A stretch of DNA of 64,000 bases from LVI-A0039 sp033105485 (GCA_033105485.1 CP136956.1:1865792-1929791), one strand, 5' to 3'; numbered from the stretch's first letter, positions 36,363 through 46,058 are shown. Notes: generated by a model from the letters alone, not told the origin. Numbers and translations are program-made.

Positions 36363-37184
36363 ATGAAATATTTAAAAGTATTATATGAAAATAGACAATC
36401 TATGCACAATATTACGATTCATAAACTTAAGGCATCTTTTGCAAATCAAATATTCGGACTTGGATGGGCAATTATTAATCCACTGGTTTATATTTTAAGT
36501 TTTTGGTTCTTCTTTGCATTTGGTCTAAAAGAAAGTGACCCAATACTAGGGATTCCATTCATTATGTGGTTATTCCCAGGAATCCTAGCATACCGTCAAG
36601 TTTCTGGTTATATGACAAAAGCCCCAAACTTTATTGTAAAAAATAAAGTTTTAGTAAAAACAATAAAGTTCCCAGTTATGACTTTACCAGTAATTGAAAT
36701 TTTACAAGAACTATATATTCACGTATTAGTAATGGTTGTGATGTTCGGTTTATATGCTCTTATTGGTTTAAATCAAAGTGGAACTTGGGCATATTTACCA
36801 GATATTTATTATCTTAATTTTATTTATTATTGGTTTGCGATGCTTGTTTTTGGTGTAGGTGTATCATTAGTTTTAAGTCCGTTAGGTGTTTTAATTAAAG
36901 ATACTAGACCTTTAATGAGCGCAATTATGCAACCAATGTTTTGGATTACCCCAGTATTATATACTGTAGAAGGTGGACTTTCACCAACTATGGAAAAAGT
37001 TCAAATGCTAGGAAACCCTTTGTATTTCTTTGTAGCTGGTTATCGTGATACAATGGCATACAACCGTTTCTTTTTCGAACAGCCGTTATATGACCTTTAT
37101 TTTTGGTTCTTAATGGTAGTGTTGTATTTAGTAGGGTTTAAAATTTGGACAAAAACAAGGGAATTAATGCCCGACTTAATATAG
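36363..37184 (+). CDS. Teichoic acid/polysaccharide exporter, permease (TagG-like)
   Basis: 273 aa with about six membrane helices and the ABC-2 export permease layout: IHKLKASFANQIFGLGWAIINPL at the start, PFIMWLFPGILAYRQVS, LSPLGVLIKDTRPLMSAIMQ and FWITPVLYTVEG, then NPLYFFVAGYRD. It pairs with the ATPase just upstream. No glycosyltransferase genes adjoin, so the polymer cannot be named from context. Confidence 0.85.
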   Translation: MKYLKVLYENRQSMHNITIHKLKASFANQIFGLGWAIINPLVYILSFWFFFAFGLKESDPILGIPFIMWLFPGILAYRQVSGYMTKAPNFIVKNKVLVKTIKFPVMTLPVIEILQELYIHVLVMVVMFGLYALIGLNQSGTWAYLPDIYYLNFIYYWFAMLVFGVGVSLVLSPLGVLIKDTRPLMSAIMQPMFWITPVLYTVEGGLSPTMEKVQMLGNPLYFFVAGYRDTMAYNRFFFEQPLYDLYFWFLMVVLYLVGFKIWTKTRELMPDLI

Positions 37185-37195
37185 AAAGGAGCAGT

Positions 37196-37600
37196 ATGGA
37201 AACATATTTATCAGTATTACAAGTACTATTAGTAGTAGAATTAGTAATTTTTGCATACGCAATTATTAGAGCAATTATCGTTATTACGAACGCAATTAAA
37301 AACGTTAATGGTGTTTTAAACCGTAAACAAACTGAAATCGACAGCATTGTTGAATCAGTAGATGCAACATTAGTTACAGTTAATAGTTTAACTAAACATG
37401 TAGATGAAATGATGCCAGATGTTCAGGGAACAGTTAAAAGTATTAATATAATTACAGAAGACGTAGAAACAGTAACAGGGTTTGGTAAAGAAATTGCTGA
37501 AGATGCAAAGGAAATTAGCAAGCGTGCAAATGTTGAAAGCGAAAAAATTTCAGAAGTATTCACTAAAGTTTCAGATCTACTAGGAGGCGACGATGAGTAA
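37196..37600 (+). CDS. DUF948 (YtxG-like) membrane protein
   Basis: 134 aa from the ATG after GAAAGGAG. One N-terminal membrane helix (about 8-30, LLVVELVIFAYAIIRAIIVI) followed by a long helical, probably coiled-coil region with regular V/I spacing (TVNSLTKHVDEMMPDVQGTV). Bacillus YtxG is a general-stress protein of this family. It heads a trio of small helical membrane proteins before the CcpA-like gene, the same neighbourhood as in Staphylococcus. Confidence 0.8.
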   Translation: METYLSVLQVLLVVELVIFAYAIIRAIIVITNAIKNVNGVLNRKQTEIDSIVESVDATLVTVNSLTKHVDEMMPDVQGTVKSINIITEDVETVTGFGKEIAEDAKEISKRANVESEKISEVFTKVSDLLGGDDE

Positions 37601-37859
37601 AATGTCAAAAGCATCATTAGGAGCAGGAATTGTAGCAGGTATGGTTACAATTTATGCAGTTAGAAATGGAATTGATAATGAAACTATTAATTCTAAAGTA
37701 GAAAAAGTAGAAGCAGAATTAAACTTAATTGTTGAAGATTTAATCAAATTAGGACGTGATGCACTAGAAAGAATTTACAACGCAATTGTAATTTTAGTGA
37801 AAAAAATCGTTTATAAAATTCAGGTAGTTATGCAAGACTACCAGTTACGTGGTCTTTAA
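37593..37859 (+). CDS. YtxH-like small protein
   Basis: 88 aa. N-terminal glycine-rich hydrophobic segment (SLGAGIVAGMVTIYAV, about 8-24) then an amphipathic helix. Its position right after the DUF948 gene (8-nt overlap, AGGAGG site inside it) matches the ytxG-ytxH pair, although sequence support for the family is weak. Function unknown. Confidence 0.55.
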   Translation: MSKMSKASLGAGIVAGMVTIYAVRNGIDNETINSKVEKVEAELNLIVEDLIKLGRDALERIYNAIVILVKKIVYKIQVVMQDYQLRGL

Positions 37860-37862
37860 TCT

Positions 37863-38228
37863 ATGATTGATCAACAAGCAGCTATATATTCATCAGTTGT
37901 ATTTCAATGGATTGTATTCGCAACAATTTTAGTTATCATTGCATTCATTATTAACAAAAAACTTCAAGCAATGGCTGACAAAATTAACAAATTAGCTATT
38001 GACTTAGAAAAGCAAATTACAGACGCTGAAGCGAATCTGAAAAATGTTAGAAATGAAGTAGTGAGTCTAGAATCTGAAATTGAAAATATTAATCAAACTA
38101 TTACTGACGGAAATCACAGCTTAGAAGAAGTAAGTTCGAAAATTTCTGAAGTGGTAAACAAGTTAAATTCAACAGTTGAATCATTAACTAAAGCAAAAAA
38201 TGATCTTCTATCAAAAATTAAGTTTTAA
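37863..38228 (+). CDS. Membrane-anchored coiled-coil protein
   Basis: 121 aa: one membrane helix near the N-terminus (about 14-30, WIVFATILVIIAFIINKK) and a heptad-patterned coiled coil for the rest (LAIDLEKQITDAEANLKNV, VVSLESEIENINQTI). It starts 3 nt after the previous gene without a clear ribosome site. No family recognised. Likely a structural partner of the two proteins upstream. Confidence 0.55.
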   Translation: MIDQQAAIYSSVVFQWIVFATILVIIAFIINKKLQAMADKINKLAIDLEKQITDAEANLKNVRNEVVSLESEIENINQTITDGNHSLEEVSSKISEVVNKLNSTVESLTKAKNDLLSKIKF

Positions 38229-38242
38229 ATGAAAGGAACTTT

Positions 38243-39070
38243 ATGCGTAAAAAAAGAGAAACTAAATATGTTACAATTAAAGATGTAGCAGAAAAGGCTG
38301 ATGTATCGATTGCCACAGTATCACGTGTTTTAAATAACGGGCGTGTTCGTCCAGAACGTAAACGTCGTGTATTAGATGCAATGAATGAATTAAACTATAT
38401 GCCAAATAACTCTGCACGTAATTTAGCATCTGTTAATGCTACTAAACGTGTATCGCTTGTAACTCCAAGCTTAGAATCATTCTATATTCCATTTGTAGAA
38501 GGGTTCAAATTTGGTTTATCAATTTATAAGTATGAAGGTGTAATCGAAACATTTAATAATGATGTATCAACGTTTGAAGATATTTGTTCACGTCAAGAAG
38601 CAAATGCTGAAGTACGTGGTATTATTCAATTTGCACCAAAGAAAGAATTAGTTAACAAAAATGTAATTTCAATGTTAGAAACAAACGCTGGTTTTAACTA
38701 CGATGTTTCAGAGGAATTAAACTCATCTAAAGTAGGTTTATACTTTACTAACGATAGATATGTACACGATTTCTTTGATCAAGTGGTTTTTGCTGAAATT
38801 GATTCTAAAGATGTAGAATTAGACGCAGTAAATGAATTCGATGTAATTATTACTAATCACATTGATACTGCGTTTGCACTTATTAATGCAGGATACAAAG
38901 GAATTATTCGTACAGTTGAAACAGCTACAAATGTTACGGTTGCATATCCAAATATTCAATCATTAAACTTTGATTTATATGGTTTAGGTGTATTCGTTTC
39001 AAGAGCTATTATTAAAGAAGTAAATGAAACTGAAATCGAAAACCAAGTAATGAACATAACTATTAAATAA
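38243..39070 (+). CDS. LacI-family regulator, shortened CcpA-like
   Basis: 275 aa. The N-terminal helix-turn-helix and hinge are textbook (VTIKDVAEKADVSIATVSRV, then PNNSARNLAS). The following effector domain is short (LacI/CcpA proteins have about 330 aa) and divergent: the stretch corresponding to the second half of the first subdomain and the central strands is largely missing, and sugar- or HPr-binding motifs are not visible. Position before tyrS corresponds to ccpA in related genomes. It may be a reduced CcpA or an unrelated LacI regulator; DNA binding seems intact. Confidence 0.75.
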   Translation: MRKKRETKYVTIKDVAEKADVSIATVSRVLNNGRVRPERKRRVLDAMNELNYMPNNSARNLASVNATKRVSLVTPSLESFYIPFVEGFKFGLSIYKYEGVIETFNNDVSTFEDICSRQEANAEVRGIIQFAPKKELVNKNVISMLETNAGFNYDVSEELNSSKVGLYFTNDRYVHDFFDQVVFAEIDSKDVELDAVNEFDVIITNHIDTAFALINAGYKGIIRTVETATNVTVAYPNIQSLNFDLYGLGVFVSRAIIKEVNETEIENQVMNITIK

Positions 39071-39079
39071 GGGGCTATT

Positions 39080-40321
39080 ATGGAAAATATTTATAATATA
39101 TTAGATGAACGTGGCCTAATTAAAGATGTTACTGATGAAGCAATTAAGGAAAGAGTTAATGAACCAATTACACTTTACTGTGGATTTGATCCAACGGGAC
39201 CAACATTACATATTGGTCACTTATTCCCAATTATTTTATTAAAACACTTTGAAAATGCTGGTCATAATCCAATAGCAGTAATTGGTGGTGCTACTGGTTG
39301 TATCGGTGACCCATCATTCAAAAAGGATGAGCGTTCATTAAATACTTACGAAGTCGTAGAGCAATACGCAGAAAGCTTAACAGGTCAAATCAAGCGTTTC
39401 TTTGATCATGACAAAACCCAGTTTGTTAATAACATGGACTGGACTAGTAAAATTAGTGCAATTGAATTCTTAAGAGATTACGGTAAAGCGTTCTCAGTAA
39501 ACAATATGATTGCAAAAGAAAGTGTTTCATCAAGAATGGAAACGGGTATTTCATTTACTGAATTCTCGTATCCAATCTTACAAGCACTTGATTTCAAATA
39601 CTTAAACGATCACTACAACTGTGAATTACAAATTGGTGGTTCTGACCAATGGGGGAACATTACTGCTGGAACTGAATTAATTCGTAAAACAAGTGACAAC
39701 AAAAAAGTTTATGGAATTACAGTACCTTTAGTAACAAAATCTGACGGAACAAAATTTGGTAAAAGTGAAGGCCAAGCAGTATGGTTAGATCCAAACTTAA
39801 CAAGTCCATACGAATTCTACCAATTCTTCATGCAAAGTCAAGATACTGATGTTATTAAATATCTAAAAAGTTTTACATTCTTACCAATGGAAGAAATTAG
39901 TGAATTAGAAAAACAAGTTGAGTCTGAACCATTTAAACGTACAGCTCAAAAAGTTTTAGCATATGAAGTTACTAAATTCGTACACGGGCAAGATATGGCA
40001 GACACTGCTGTTAAGGTTAGTGAAATTTTATTCTCAGGGGACTTAACTAGATTAAGTGTAGAAGAAATTGAATTAAACTTTAAAAATGTAAAAATGACAG
40101 ATATTGCTAGTGGAACTACGCTAGTAGATGGACTAATTGAATGTGGTTTAGCGTCATCTCGTAGAGAATCACGTGAATTTATTACAAATAATTCAATCTC
40201 AATCAATGGGGAAAAACAATCAGATTTAGAGTATGTTTTATCTGAAAGCGATGGAATCGGAAGCAAATATGTGATGATTAAACGTGGAAAGAAAAAATAT
40301 GAATTTGTTATTATCAAATAA
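39080..40321 (+). CDS. tyrS: Tyrosyl-tRNA synthetase
   Basis: 413 aa, class I. CGFDPTGPTLHIGHL (HIGH site), the tyrosine-binding QIGGSDQWGNI, KFGKSEG (KMSKS site) and a C-terminal S4-like RNA-binding domain (SSRRESREFITNNSISING). It charges tRNA-Tyr. Only 9 nt separate it from the upstream gene, so there is no room for a T-box leader here. Confidence 0.97.
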   Translation: MENIYNILDERGLIKDVTDEAIKERVNEPITLYCGFDPTGPTLHIGHLFPIILLKHFENAGHNPIAVIGGATGCIGDPSFKKDERSLNTYEVVEQYAESLTGQIKRFFDHDKTQFVNNMDWTSKISAIEFLRDYGKAFSVNNMIAKESVSSRMETGISFTEFSYPILQALDFKYLNDHYNCELQIGGSDQWGNITAGTELIRKTSDNKKVYGITVPLVTKSDGTKFGKSEGQAVWLDPNLTSPYEFYQFFMQSQDTDVIKYLKSFTFLPMEEISELEKQVESEPFKRTAQKVLAYEVTKFVHGQDMADTAVKVSEILFSGDLTRLSVEEIELNFKNVKMTDIASGTTLVDGLIECGLASSRRESREFITNNSISINGEKQSDLEYVLSESDGIGSKYVMIKRGKKKYEFVIIK

Positions 40322-40329
40322 GGAGCTGT

Positions 40330-41826
40330 ATGCCAGATAATAAACGAAAAACGAGGCGTGAAGTTCAAGCTGAGTTAAAAGCAAATAAGCAAAAAAGTTC
40401 AACTCAGGAGAATGTATCTCAGAGTGAACAACAACCAAAGCAAGGGAAATCTAAAAAAAGTATCCTTGCTTTTATTTTATTAATTGAAGCTGTGCTTACA
40501 ATTATTTTATTTAATTTCTTAGGGCTTGCTATTGTTGCAGCAATGGCCTTAATTCCGTTCATTTACTTTATTTTAAATTCAAGTAATGCAAAGAAAGGGA
40601 AGAAAAGACCAAAAGGAACATTAGTAGTAACAGTTATCTACTTATTAATTGTTGCATTAGGAATTAGAACTTATGGAGTGTTAGGGTCACTTGTATCTAC
40701 ATCACAGACAAATGAATTTTACGTTATGGCTTTAAAAGAAGATAGTGCTGATAAAGTAAAAGATATTGAAGCTGGTAGTACAATTGCTATTGGTCCTGAT
40801 GATTCGTATAATACTAATACATTTGTAAAATCTAAATTTACAGAAGAAGGATTTGATTTTAATTACACAACTTATGATCAAGAAGTAGATGCTGCAAATA
40901 ATTTATTAGCAGGTAACGAACGTTACATTGTTGTTTCAAATCCTAAAGCTAAAGAACTTAAAGAAATTGATGGATTTAAATCAAAGACAAAAGTTCTTGG
41001 TAAATATTCTGAGAAAGTAGAAATTCAAACTGGTAATAAAAAAGTAACAAAAGAAGTATTTACTGTTTTATTAACAGGTACTGATGCTCGTTCAGACTCA
41101 ATCGACAGTAACAGTCGTAGTGATTCAATTATGGTAGCAAAAGTAAATCCTAAAACAGCAAGTGCAACTATTATTTCAATTCCTCGTGATGCATATGTCC
41201 TATCATCATGTACAGGTGGATATGATAAGATCACCCACTCATCTTTAAATGGTATGAACTGTTTGATTGATGATGTTGAAAACTTATTAGATGTAGAAAT
41301 TGATTATTACTTAACTGTTAACTTCTTTGCAGTAATTGATGCCATTGACGCTGTTGGTGGTATTGATGTAGAAGTTGAGCAAGCTTTCTGTGGTCAAGAT
41401 GAATATGATAATTTAAACGCATACTGTTTTGAAGCCGGTGAACAACATTTAGATGGGGCGGAAGCCTTATCATATGCTCGTGAGAGACACTCATTTAGTG
41501 ATGGGGATTATGCACGTGCAAGGCATCAACAACAAGTTATCAATGGGTTCTTAAGATCACTTATGACTAGTGGACCATTTGCAATTAATAACTTACTTGA
41601 TGTTGCAAGTCAAAGTGCACGAACTAACTTATCAGCTAGTGAATTAACAGACTTAGCAAAACTACTTCAAAAAAGTGATGACTTCTCAATCGATTCATAT
41701 ACACTTGAAGGTTATGGAATGTCAGCTGATCTTCCTTACTGGGGACTATATGGAACAAGTGTTCAAAATATTGAAGAGAGTTCAATCTCAGAAGCTAAAA
41801 CTAAATTAGCAGCAGTAGAAAATTAA
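40330..41826 (+). CDS. LytR-CpsA-Psr (LCP) family protein
   Basis: 498 aa. A basic cytosolic start, then three membrane helices (about 38-58, 60-80, 95-115), an accessory region, and the LCP domain from about residue 235 (TVLLTGTDARSDSID, SRSDSIMVAKVNP, IISIPRDAYV; later GAEALSYARER with its arginines). LCP enzymes attach teichoic acids or other glycopolymers to peptidoglycan, which fits the TagGH-like exporter 3 kb upstream. It starts 8 nt after tyrS and ends at a strong terminator. Confidence 0.92.
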   Translation: MPDNKRKTRREVQAELKANKQKSSTQENVSQSEQQPKQGKSKKSILAFILLIEAVLTIILFNFLGLAIVAAMALIPFIYFILNSSNAKKGKKRPKGTLVVTVIYLLIVALGIRTYGVLGSLVSTSQTNEFYVMALKEDSADKVKDIEAGSTIAIGPDDSYNTNTFVKSKFTEEGFDFNYTTYDQEVDAANNLLAGNERYIVVSNPKAKELKEIDGFKSKTKVLGKYSEKVEIQTGNKKVTKEVFTVLLTGTDARSDSIDSNSRSDSIMVAKVNPKTASATIISIPRDAYVLSSCTGGYDKITHSSLNGMNCLIDDVENLLDVEIDYYLTVNFFAVIDAIDAVGGIDVEVEQAFCGQDEYDNLNAYCFEAGEQHLDGAEALSYARERHSFSDGDYARARHQQQVINGFLRSLMTSGPFAINNLLDVASQSARTNLSASELTDLAKLLQKSDDFSIDSYTLEGYGMSADLPYWGLYGTSVQNIEESSISEAKTKLAAVEN

Positions 41827-41827
41827 T

Positions 41828-41856
41828 AGCTTATCCTTCGGGATAAGTTTTTTTTG
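41828..41856 (+). terminator. Terminator after the LCP gene
   Basis: CTTATCC/GGATAAG stem with a TTCG tetraloop and T8. Confidence 0.95.
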
Positions 41857-41881
41857 ATATTTATTATTATCAAGCTGCTTA

Positions 41882-41890
41882 TGTTATAAT
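41882..41890 (+). promoter_or_regulatory. Promoter of era
   Basis: Extended -10 TGTTATAAT, 29 nt before the start. Confidence 0.65.
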
Positions 41891-41919
41891 ATAATGTATA
41901 AAAAACTAGGAGATGATAT

Positions 41920-42807
41920 ATGTATAAATCAGGGTTTGTTTCAATCGTAGGAAGTCCAAATGCCGGAAAAAGTACAATGCTTAACGCATTATTAGGAAAG
42001 AAAGTATCAATCGTATCAGATAAGGTACAAACGACAAGAGACATGATCAAAGGGGTGTACCACGAAGAGGAATTACAAATTGTATTTCTTGATACACCAG
42101 GTTTCCATAAACCACAAAATAAATTACAAAACTATATGAACTTTCAAATAGATGAGGCTTTATATGATATTGAGGCTATCGTTTATGTAATCGATGGAGA
42201 GTTCGGTTTAGGTAAAAAAGAACAAGCAAATATCGAACGTTTAAAGAACATTAAAAATGTTCCAAAAATTGCTGTAGTAAACAAAATCGATATTATTGAG
42301 CAAGAAAAAGCAATGAGAATCGTAAATGAGTTACTAGAGCTTGAAATCTTTGAAGAAGTTATTGCAACTTCAATGAAAGAGAAATTTAATACTCAAGCAG
42401 TTATTGAGGCATTACGTCCTCATATTCCTGAAGGAGTACAATATTATGAAAAGGGACAAGTATCTGATAGTCCAGAAGCTTTTATTATTTCTGAGATTGT
42501 AAGAGAAAAAGTCTTAAGAAGAACTTTTGAAGAAGTACCTCACTCAATCGGGATTAAAGTCGATGAGCTTGAGCACACTAAACATGAAGTATATATTGAA
42601 GTTACAATTTACGTAGAACGTGATTCTCAAAAAGGAATCATTATCGGTAAAAAAGCAGAAAAACTTAAACGTATTGGAATTGAAGCACGACGTGACTTAC
42701 AAGAACAATATGGTAAGAATGTTTACTTAAAAACTCATGTAAAAGTACTTAAAAACTGGAGACGTAAATTAGACTTATTAAAAGAAGTTGGTTACGAGAT
42801 AGACTAG
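41920..42807 (+). CDS. era: GTPase Era
   Basis: 295 aa. G1 GSPNAGKSTM, G3 DTPGF, G4 NKID, G5-like ATS, and a C-terminal KH domain with IIIGKKAEKLKRIGIEARRD. Era binds the 3' end of 16S rRNA and assists 30S assembly. It starts after AGGAGATGAT and is followed 7 nt later by dxs, an unusual partner. Confidence 0.96.
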   Translation: MYKSGFVSIVGSPNAGKSTMLNALLGKKVSIVSDKVQTTRDMIKGVYHEEELQIVFLDTPGFHKPQNKLQNYMNFQIDEALYDIEAIVYVIDGEFGLGKKEQANIERLKNIKNVPKIAVVNKIDIIEQEKAMRIVNELLELEIFEEVIATSMKEKFNTQAVIEALRPHIPEGVQYYEKGQVSDSPEAFIISEIVREKVLRRTFEEVPHSIGIKVDELEHTKHEVYIEVTIYVERDSQKGIIIGKKAEKLKRIGIEARRDLQEQYGKNVYLKTHVKVLKNWRRKLDLLKEVGYEID

Positions 42808-42814
42808 GAGAATT

Positions 42815-44668
42815 ATGTTAGATAAAGTTAATAATCCAAGCGATTTAAAGCAACTAAATGTTGCAGAACGCGAAATATTAGCTAACGACATTAGAGATTT
42901 TTTAATACAAAGTATTTCTAAAACTGGAGGGCACTTAGGTTCAAATTTAGGTATTGTTGAATTAACAATCGCCTTACATTATAACTTTGACTCACCTACA
43001 GATAAATTAATTTTTGATGTAGGTCATCAAGGGTATGTACATAAGATATTAACAGGTCGTAAAGAGAACTTTGATACACTTCGTCAATATCAAGGTTTAA
43101 GTGGATTCTTAAAAATGAATGAAAGTGAACATGATGTTTGGGAAGCGGGGCACTCATCAACAAGTATTTCAGCAGCAGCAGGGTTCGCAATGAGTCGTGA
43201 TATTTCAAACAATGAAAATCATGTTGTTGCAGTTATTGGTGACGGCTCAATGACAAATGGAATGAGTTTAGAAGCTCTTAACCATTTAGTTGAATTACAA
43301 TCTAAAACAATTATTATTTTAAATGATAATGAAATGTCAATTTCATCAAATGTTGGGTTCATTAATGCGATTTTATGCAACTTGGAAACAAGTGAACATT
43401 ATAAAGAAACTAAATTTAAAGTTAGAAAGAAAATGAGTAAAACTAGTTTTGGAGCAAAGCTTGCAGAGCTTATCTCTGTTACTAAGCGCCGCTTTAAGCA
43501 AGAGATTCAAAGTGATGCTAAAACATTTTTCTCAGTACTTGGATTTGACTATCTTGGTCCAGTAGACGGGCATGACTTAGAAGAACTAGATAGAGCCTTA
43601 ACTACAGCTAAAGAATGTGAAAATTCAGTTATTGTTCATGTTAAAACTCAAAAAGGAAAAGGTTATAAACCAGCTGTTGACAATAAATGGCATGGAGTTG
43701 GAGCCTTTGATATTGAAACAGGTAAACCACTTGCAACTTCTGATAAATTAAATCATAGTAAATATATTAGTGAACTTGTTATTGGTAAAATGGAAACAGA
43801 TGAAGATATTGTAGTTATTACACCAGCAATGCTTGATGGTAGTGAGTTACATAAAATTAATGAACGCTTTCCGACGCGAGTTACTGATGTTGGAATTGCC
43901 GAAGAGCATGGTGTAACATTAGCAGCGGCACTTGCATTAGATGGTCGTAAACCATTTATGTCAATCTACTCAACATTTTTACAAAGAGGGTATGATCAAG
44001 TATTCCATGATGTTGTTAGACAAAACGCTAACGTAGTTATCGGAATTGATCGTGCAGGATTAGTTGGTGCAGATGGTGAAACCCACCAAGGTATTTATGA
44101 TATTTCATTCTTATCTCATATGCATAATATGATTATTTGTCAAGGGCGCACTAATAGTGAAATTGCAGGTTTATTAAACTTTGCTTTTGACTATGATGGC
44201 CCTGTAGCAATCCGTTACCCTCGTGGTGGAAGCTTTACAGAAGAAGATATTAAAATTAATCCAGAACCAATAGAGATAGGTAAATGGAAATCTTTATCAA
44301 ATATAGATATTCCAGAATTAGTAATCTATGGGTATGGACCAATCTTAGATAATATTGAGGCAGCTGTAAGCGGTATTGATGCCAAAGTCGAAGTTGTTAA
44401 TAGTTTATTTATAAAACCAATTGACAACAATATGTTAGATAAACATCAAGATAGTAAGATTTTAGTTGTGGAGGAACATACACACAATGGAAGTATGTTG
44501 TCAGCAATTACGGATTACTATAATATTAAAGGAACTCCTAAACAAATTGATTTTGTTAATTTAGGTGATCGTTTTGTTGAACAAGGATCTATCGATAGCT
44601 TATACAAAGAAGCTGGTCTAGATGTTGATTCAATTAAAAAGAAAATAGAAACAATCTTAGAAAAGTAA
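42815..44668 (+). CDS. dxs: 1-deoxy-D-xylulose-5-phosphate synthase
   Basis: 617 aa thiamine-diphosphate enzyme, full length. GGHLGSNLGIVELTIALH, DVGHQGYVHKILTGR, the cofactor motif GDGSMTNGMSLEALN...ILNDNEMSIS, and the second half with GIAEEHGVTLAAALA and AGLVGADGETHQGIYD. It makes DXP for isoprenoid synthesis by the MEP route and for thiamine. Its presence suggests the MEP pathway, although no other MEP gene is in the window and Staphylococcaceae usually use mevalonate. Confidence 0.95.
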   Translation: MLDKVNNPSDLKQLNVAEREILANDIRDFLIQSISKTGGHLGSNLGIVELTIALHYNFDSPTDKLIFDVGHQGYVHKILTGRKENFDTLRQYQGLSGFLKMNESEHDVWEAGHSSTSISAAAGFAMSRDISNNENHVVAVIGDGSMTNGMSLEALNHLVELQSKTIIILNDNEMSISSNVGFINAILCNLETSEHYKETKFKVRKKMSKTSFGAKLAELISVTKRRFKQEIQSDAKTFFSVLGFDYLGPVDGHDLEELDRALTTAKECENSVIVHVKTQKGKGYKPAVDNKWHGVGAFDIETGKPLATSDKLNHSKYISELVIGKMETDEDIVVITPAMLDGSELHKINERFPTRVTDVGIAEEHGVTLAAALALDGRKPFMSIYSTFLQRGYDQVFHDVVRQNANVVIGIDRAGLVGADGETHQGIYDISFLSHMHNMIICQGRTNSEIAGLLNFAFDYDGPVAIRYPRGGSFTEEDIKINPEPIEIGKWKSLSNIDIPELVIYGYGPILDNIEAAVSGIDAKVEVVNSLFIKPIDNNMLDKHQDSKILVVEEHTHNGSMLSAITDYYNIKGTPKQIDFVNLGDRFVEQGSIDSLYKEAGLDVDSIKKKIETILEK

Positions 44669-44690
44669 TAGCTAACGCTATTACTTTTAT
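44661..44690 (+). terminator. Terminator after dxs
   Basis: Perfect 12-bp stem AAAAGTAATAGC/GCTATTACTTTT with a TAAC loop; the stop codon lies in the stem and a T-rich tail follows. Confidence 0.88.
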
Positions 44691-44708
44691 TATGAATATA
44701 GGAGTTTT

Positions 44709-46058
44709 ATGAAAAAAGATAATAGATTAGAGTCCGGTAATATTTATTCAAGTATATTAATACTTGCGATACCGGCGATGATCACAGTTATATTAGCACA
44801 GAGTTCGTTTCTAATTGATGCAATCTTCGTTGCTTTATATAACACTGCTAACTTACCAGTAATGGCATTATCACAGCCGGTAACAATGTTTGGAGCAATA
44901 ATCCCGTTTGCGATAGTTGCTGGAGTATCCCCACTAATATCAAGAAAACTTGGAGAAGGTAAATTGAAAGAAACCAATGAGTACTTTATGAGTGCATTAG
45001 TTCTTACAATCATAATAACAATTGTATATGTAAGTGTGATGTTTGTATTTAATAACTTTATCTTCTCAAATGTCTTATCGATTCCAACTCAAATTTTGAG
45101 TGAATCAAAACATTATTTATATCCAATAATAATTTCACAACTATTTTATACAAATGTTATTATCATGGAGCAAGCAAGTATTGCCCAAGGGGATACATTC
45201 AAGATTATGGTTGTAAACATAATTTCAGTTGTAATTAATATAGTATTTAACTTTATCTTTTTAACACAAACTGAACTTGGATTATTTGGGATTGGATTAT
45301 CTACATTAATTTCTGCATTATTTAAATTTGGTGTATATACTTATGTGTACTCAAAAGGAAAACAAGCAATTAAGTTCACTAAACGAACAAGGTTTGACTA
45401 TGAGTTTATTCACAGTTTATTATCATCGTCAATTGCTGCTTTAGGTATGAGTTTATTAACACTGGTTGCAATGCTAATTAATAATAAGTTTATTACAATT
45501 GCAGAGGCAAGTACAATTTTACTAACAACTAAAACAATGATTAGTATCCTATTTAGTTTCTGTACAAGTTTCATGATTGGGATTATGCAAACTACTCAAT
45601 CGTTTATCGCGTACAACTTTGGAGCGAAGGAATATAGTCGAATGAAAAGAAGTGCTGCTACCGGTTTAGGTTATTCGCTTATCTTTGCAACGGTCTTAAG
45701 TATTATTTTAATCATTAATAAACATGCAATTGCAGATTTATTTACATTAGATAATAATAGTAATTCATTTAACATTGCAATGTATGCAACTTCATTATCA
45801 CTATATGCAATGCCAATTACTTTCTTAGTAACATCATTTGCAAGAAGTACACGTAATAATAAAGTATTATTTTATCACCAATGGATTACAAATGGTTTAG
45901 TTATTATTTTAGTTAATATCTTTTTCCCGTTTATTTTCTCTGAAGATGTACTTCCAGCATTACGTTCTGTTAGTCAAATATTAATGCTATTATTCGTAAT
46001 CCCATCGTACCTTATCTTATTTAGAAATATCAATATATTACAAAGAGTAGACAATTAA
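44709..46058 (+). CDS. MATE-family efflux transporter
   Basis: 449 aa with about 12 membrane helices in two homologous halves. Near the N-terminus ILILAIPAMITVIL and the FGAIIPFAIVAGVSPLISRKLGEGK loop are typical MATE features; the second half repeats the pattern around SFMIGIMQTTQSFIAYNFGAKEY. Such pumps export drugs or metabolites with Na+ or H+. Substrate unknown. Its transcription could come past the dxs terminator; no promoter is obvious. Confidence 0.9.
   Translation: MKKDNRLESGNIYSSILILAIPAMITVILAQSSFLIDAIFVALYNTANLPVMALSQPVTMFGAIIPFAIVAGVSPLISRKLGEGKLKETNEYFMSALVLTIIITIVYVSVMFVFNNFIFSNVLSIPTQILSESKHYLYPIIISQLFYTNVIIMEQASIAQGDTFKIMVVNIISVVINIVFNFIFLTQTELGLFGIGLSTLISALFKFGVYTYVYSKGKQAIKFTKRTRFDYEFIHSLLSSSIAALGMSLLTLVAMLINNKFITIAEASTILLTTKTMISILFSFCTSFMIGIMQTTQSFIAYNFGAKEYSRMKRSAATGLGYSLIFATVLSIILIINKHAIADLFTLDNNSNSFNIAMYATSLSLYAMPITFLVTSFARSTRNNKVLFYHQWITNGLVIILVNIFFPFIFSEDVLPALRSVSQILMLLFVIPSYLILFRNINILQRVDN

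Noticed and set aside
39071..39079. A T-box leader for tyrS
   Set aside because: Only 9 nt lie between the upstream gene and tyrS; no stem or T-box sequence can fit.
39946..40368. 140-aa minus-strand frame opposite tyrS
   Set aside because: Antisense to conserved tyrS codons, no ribosome site, serine/phenylalanine-rich shadow composition.
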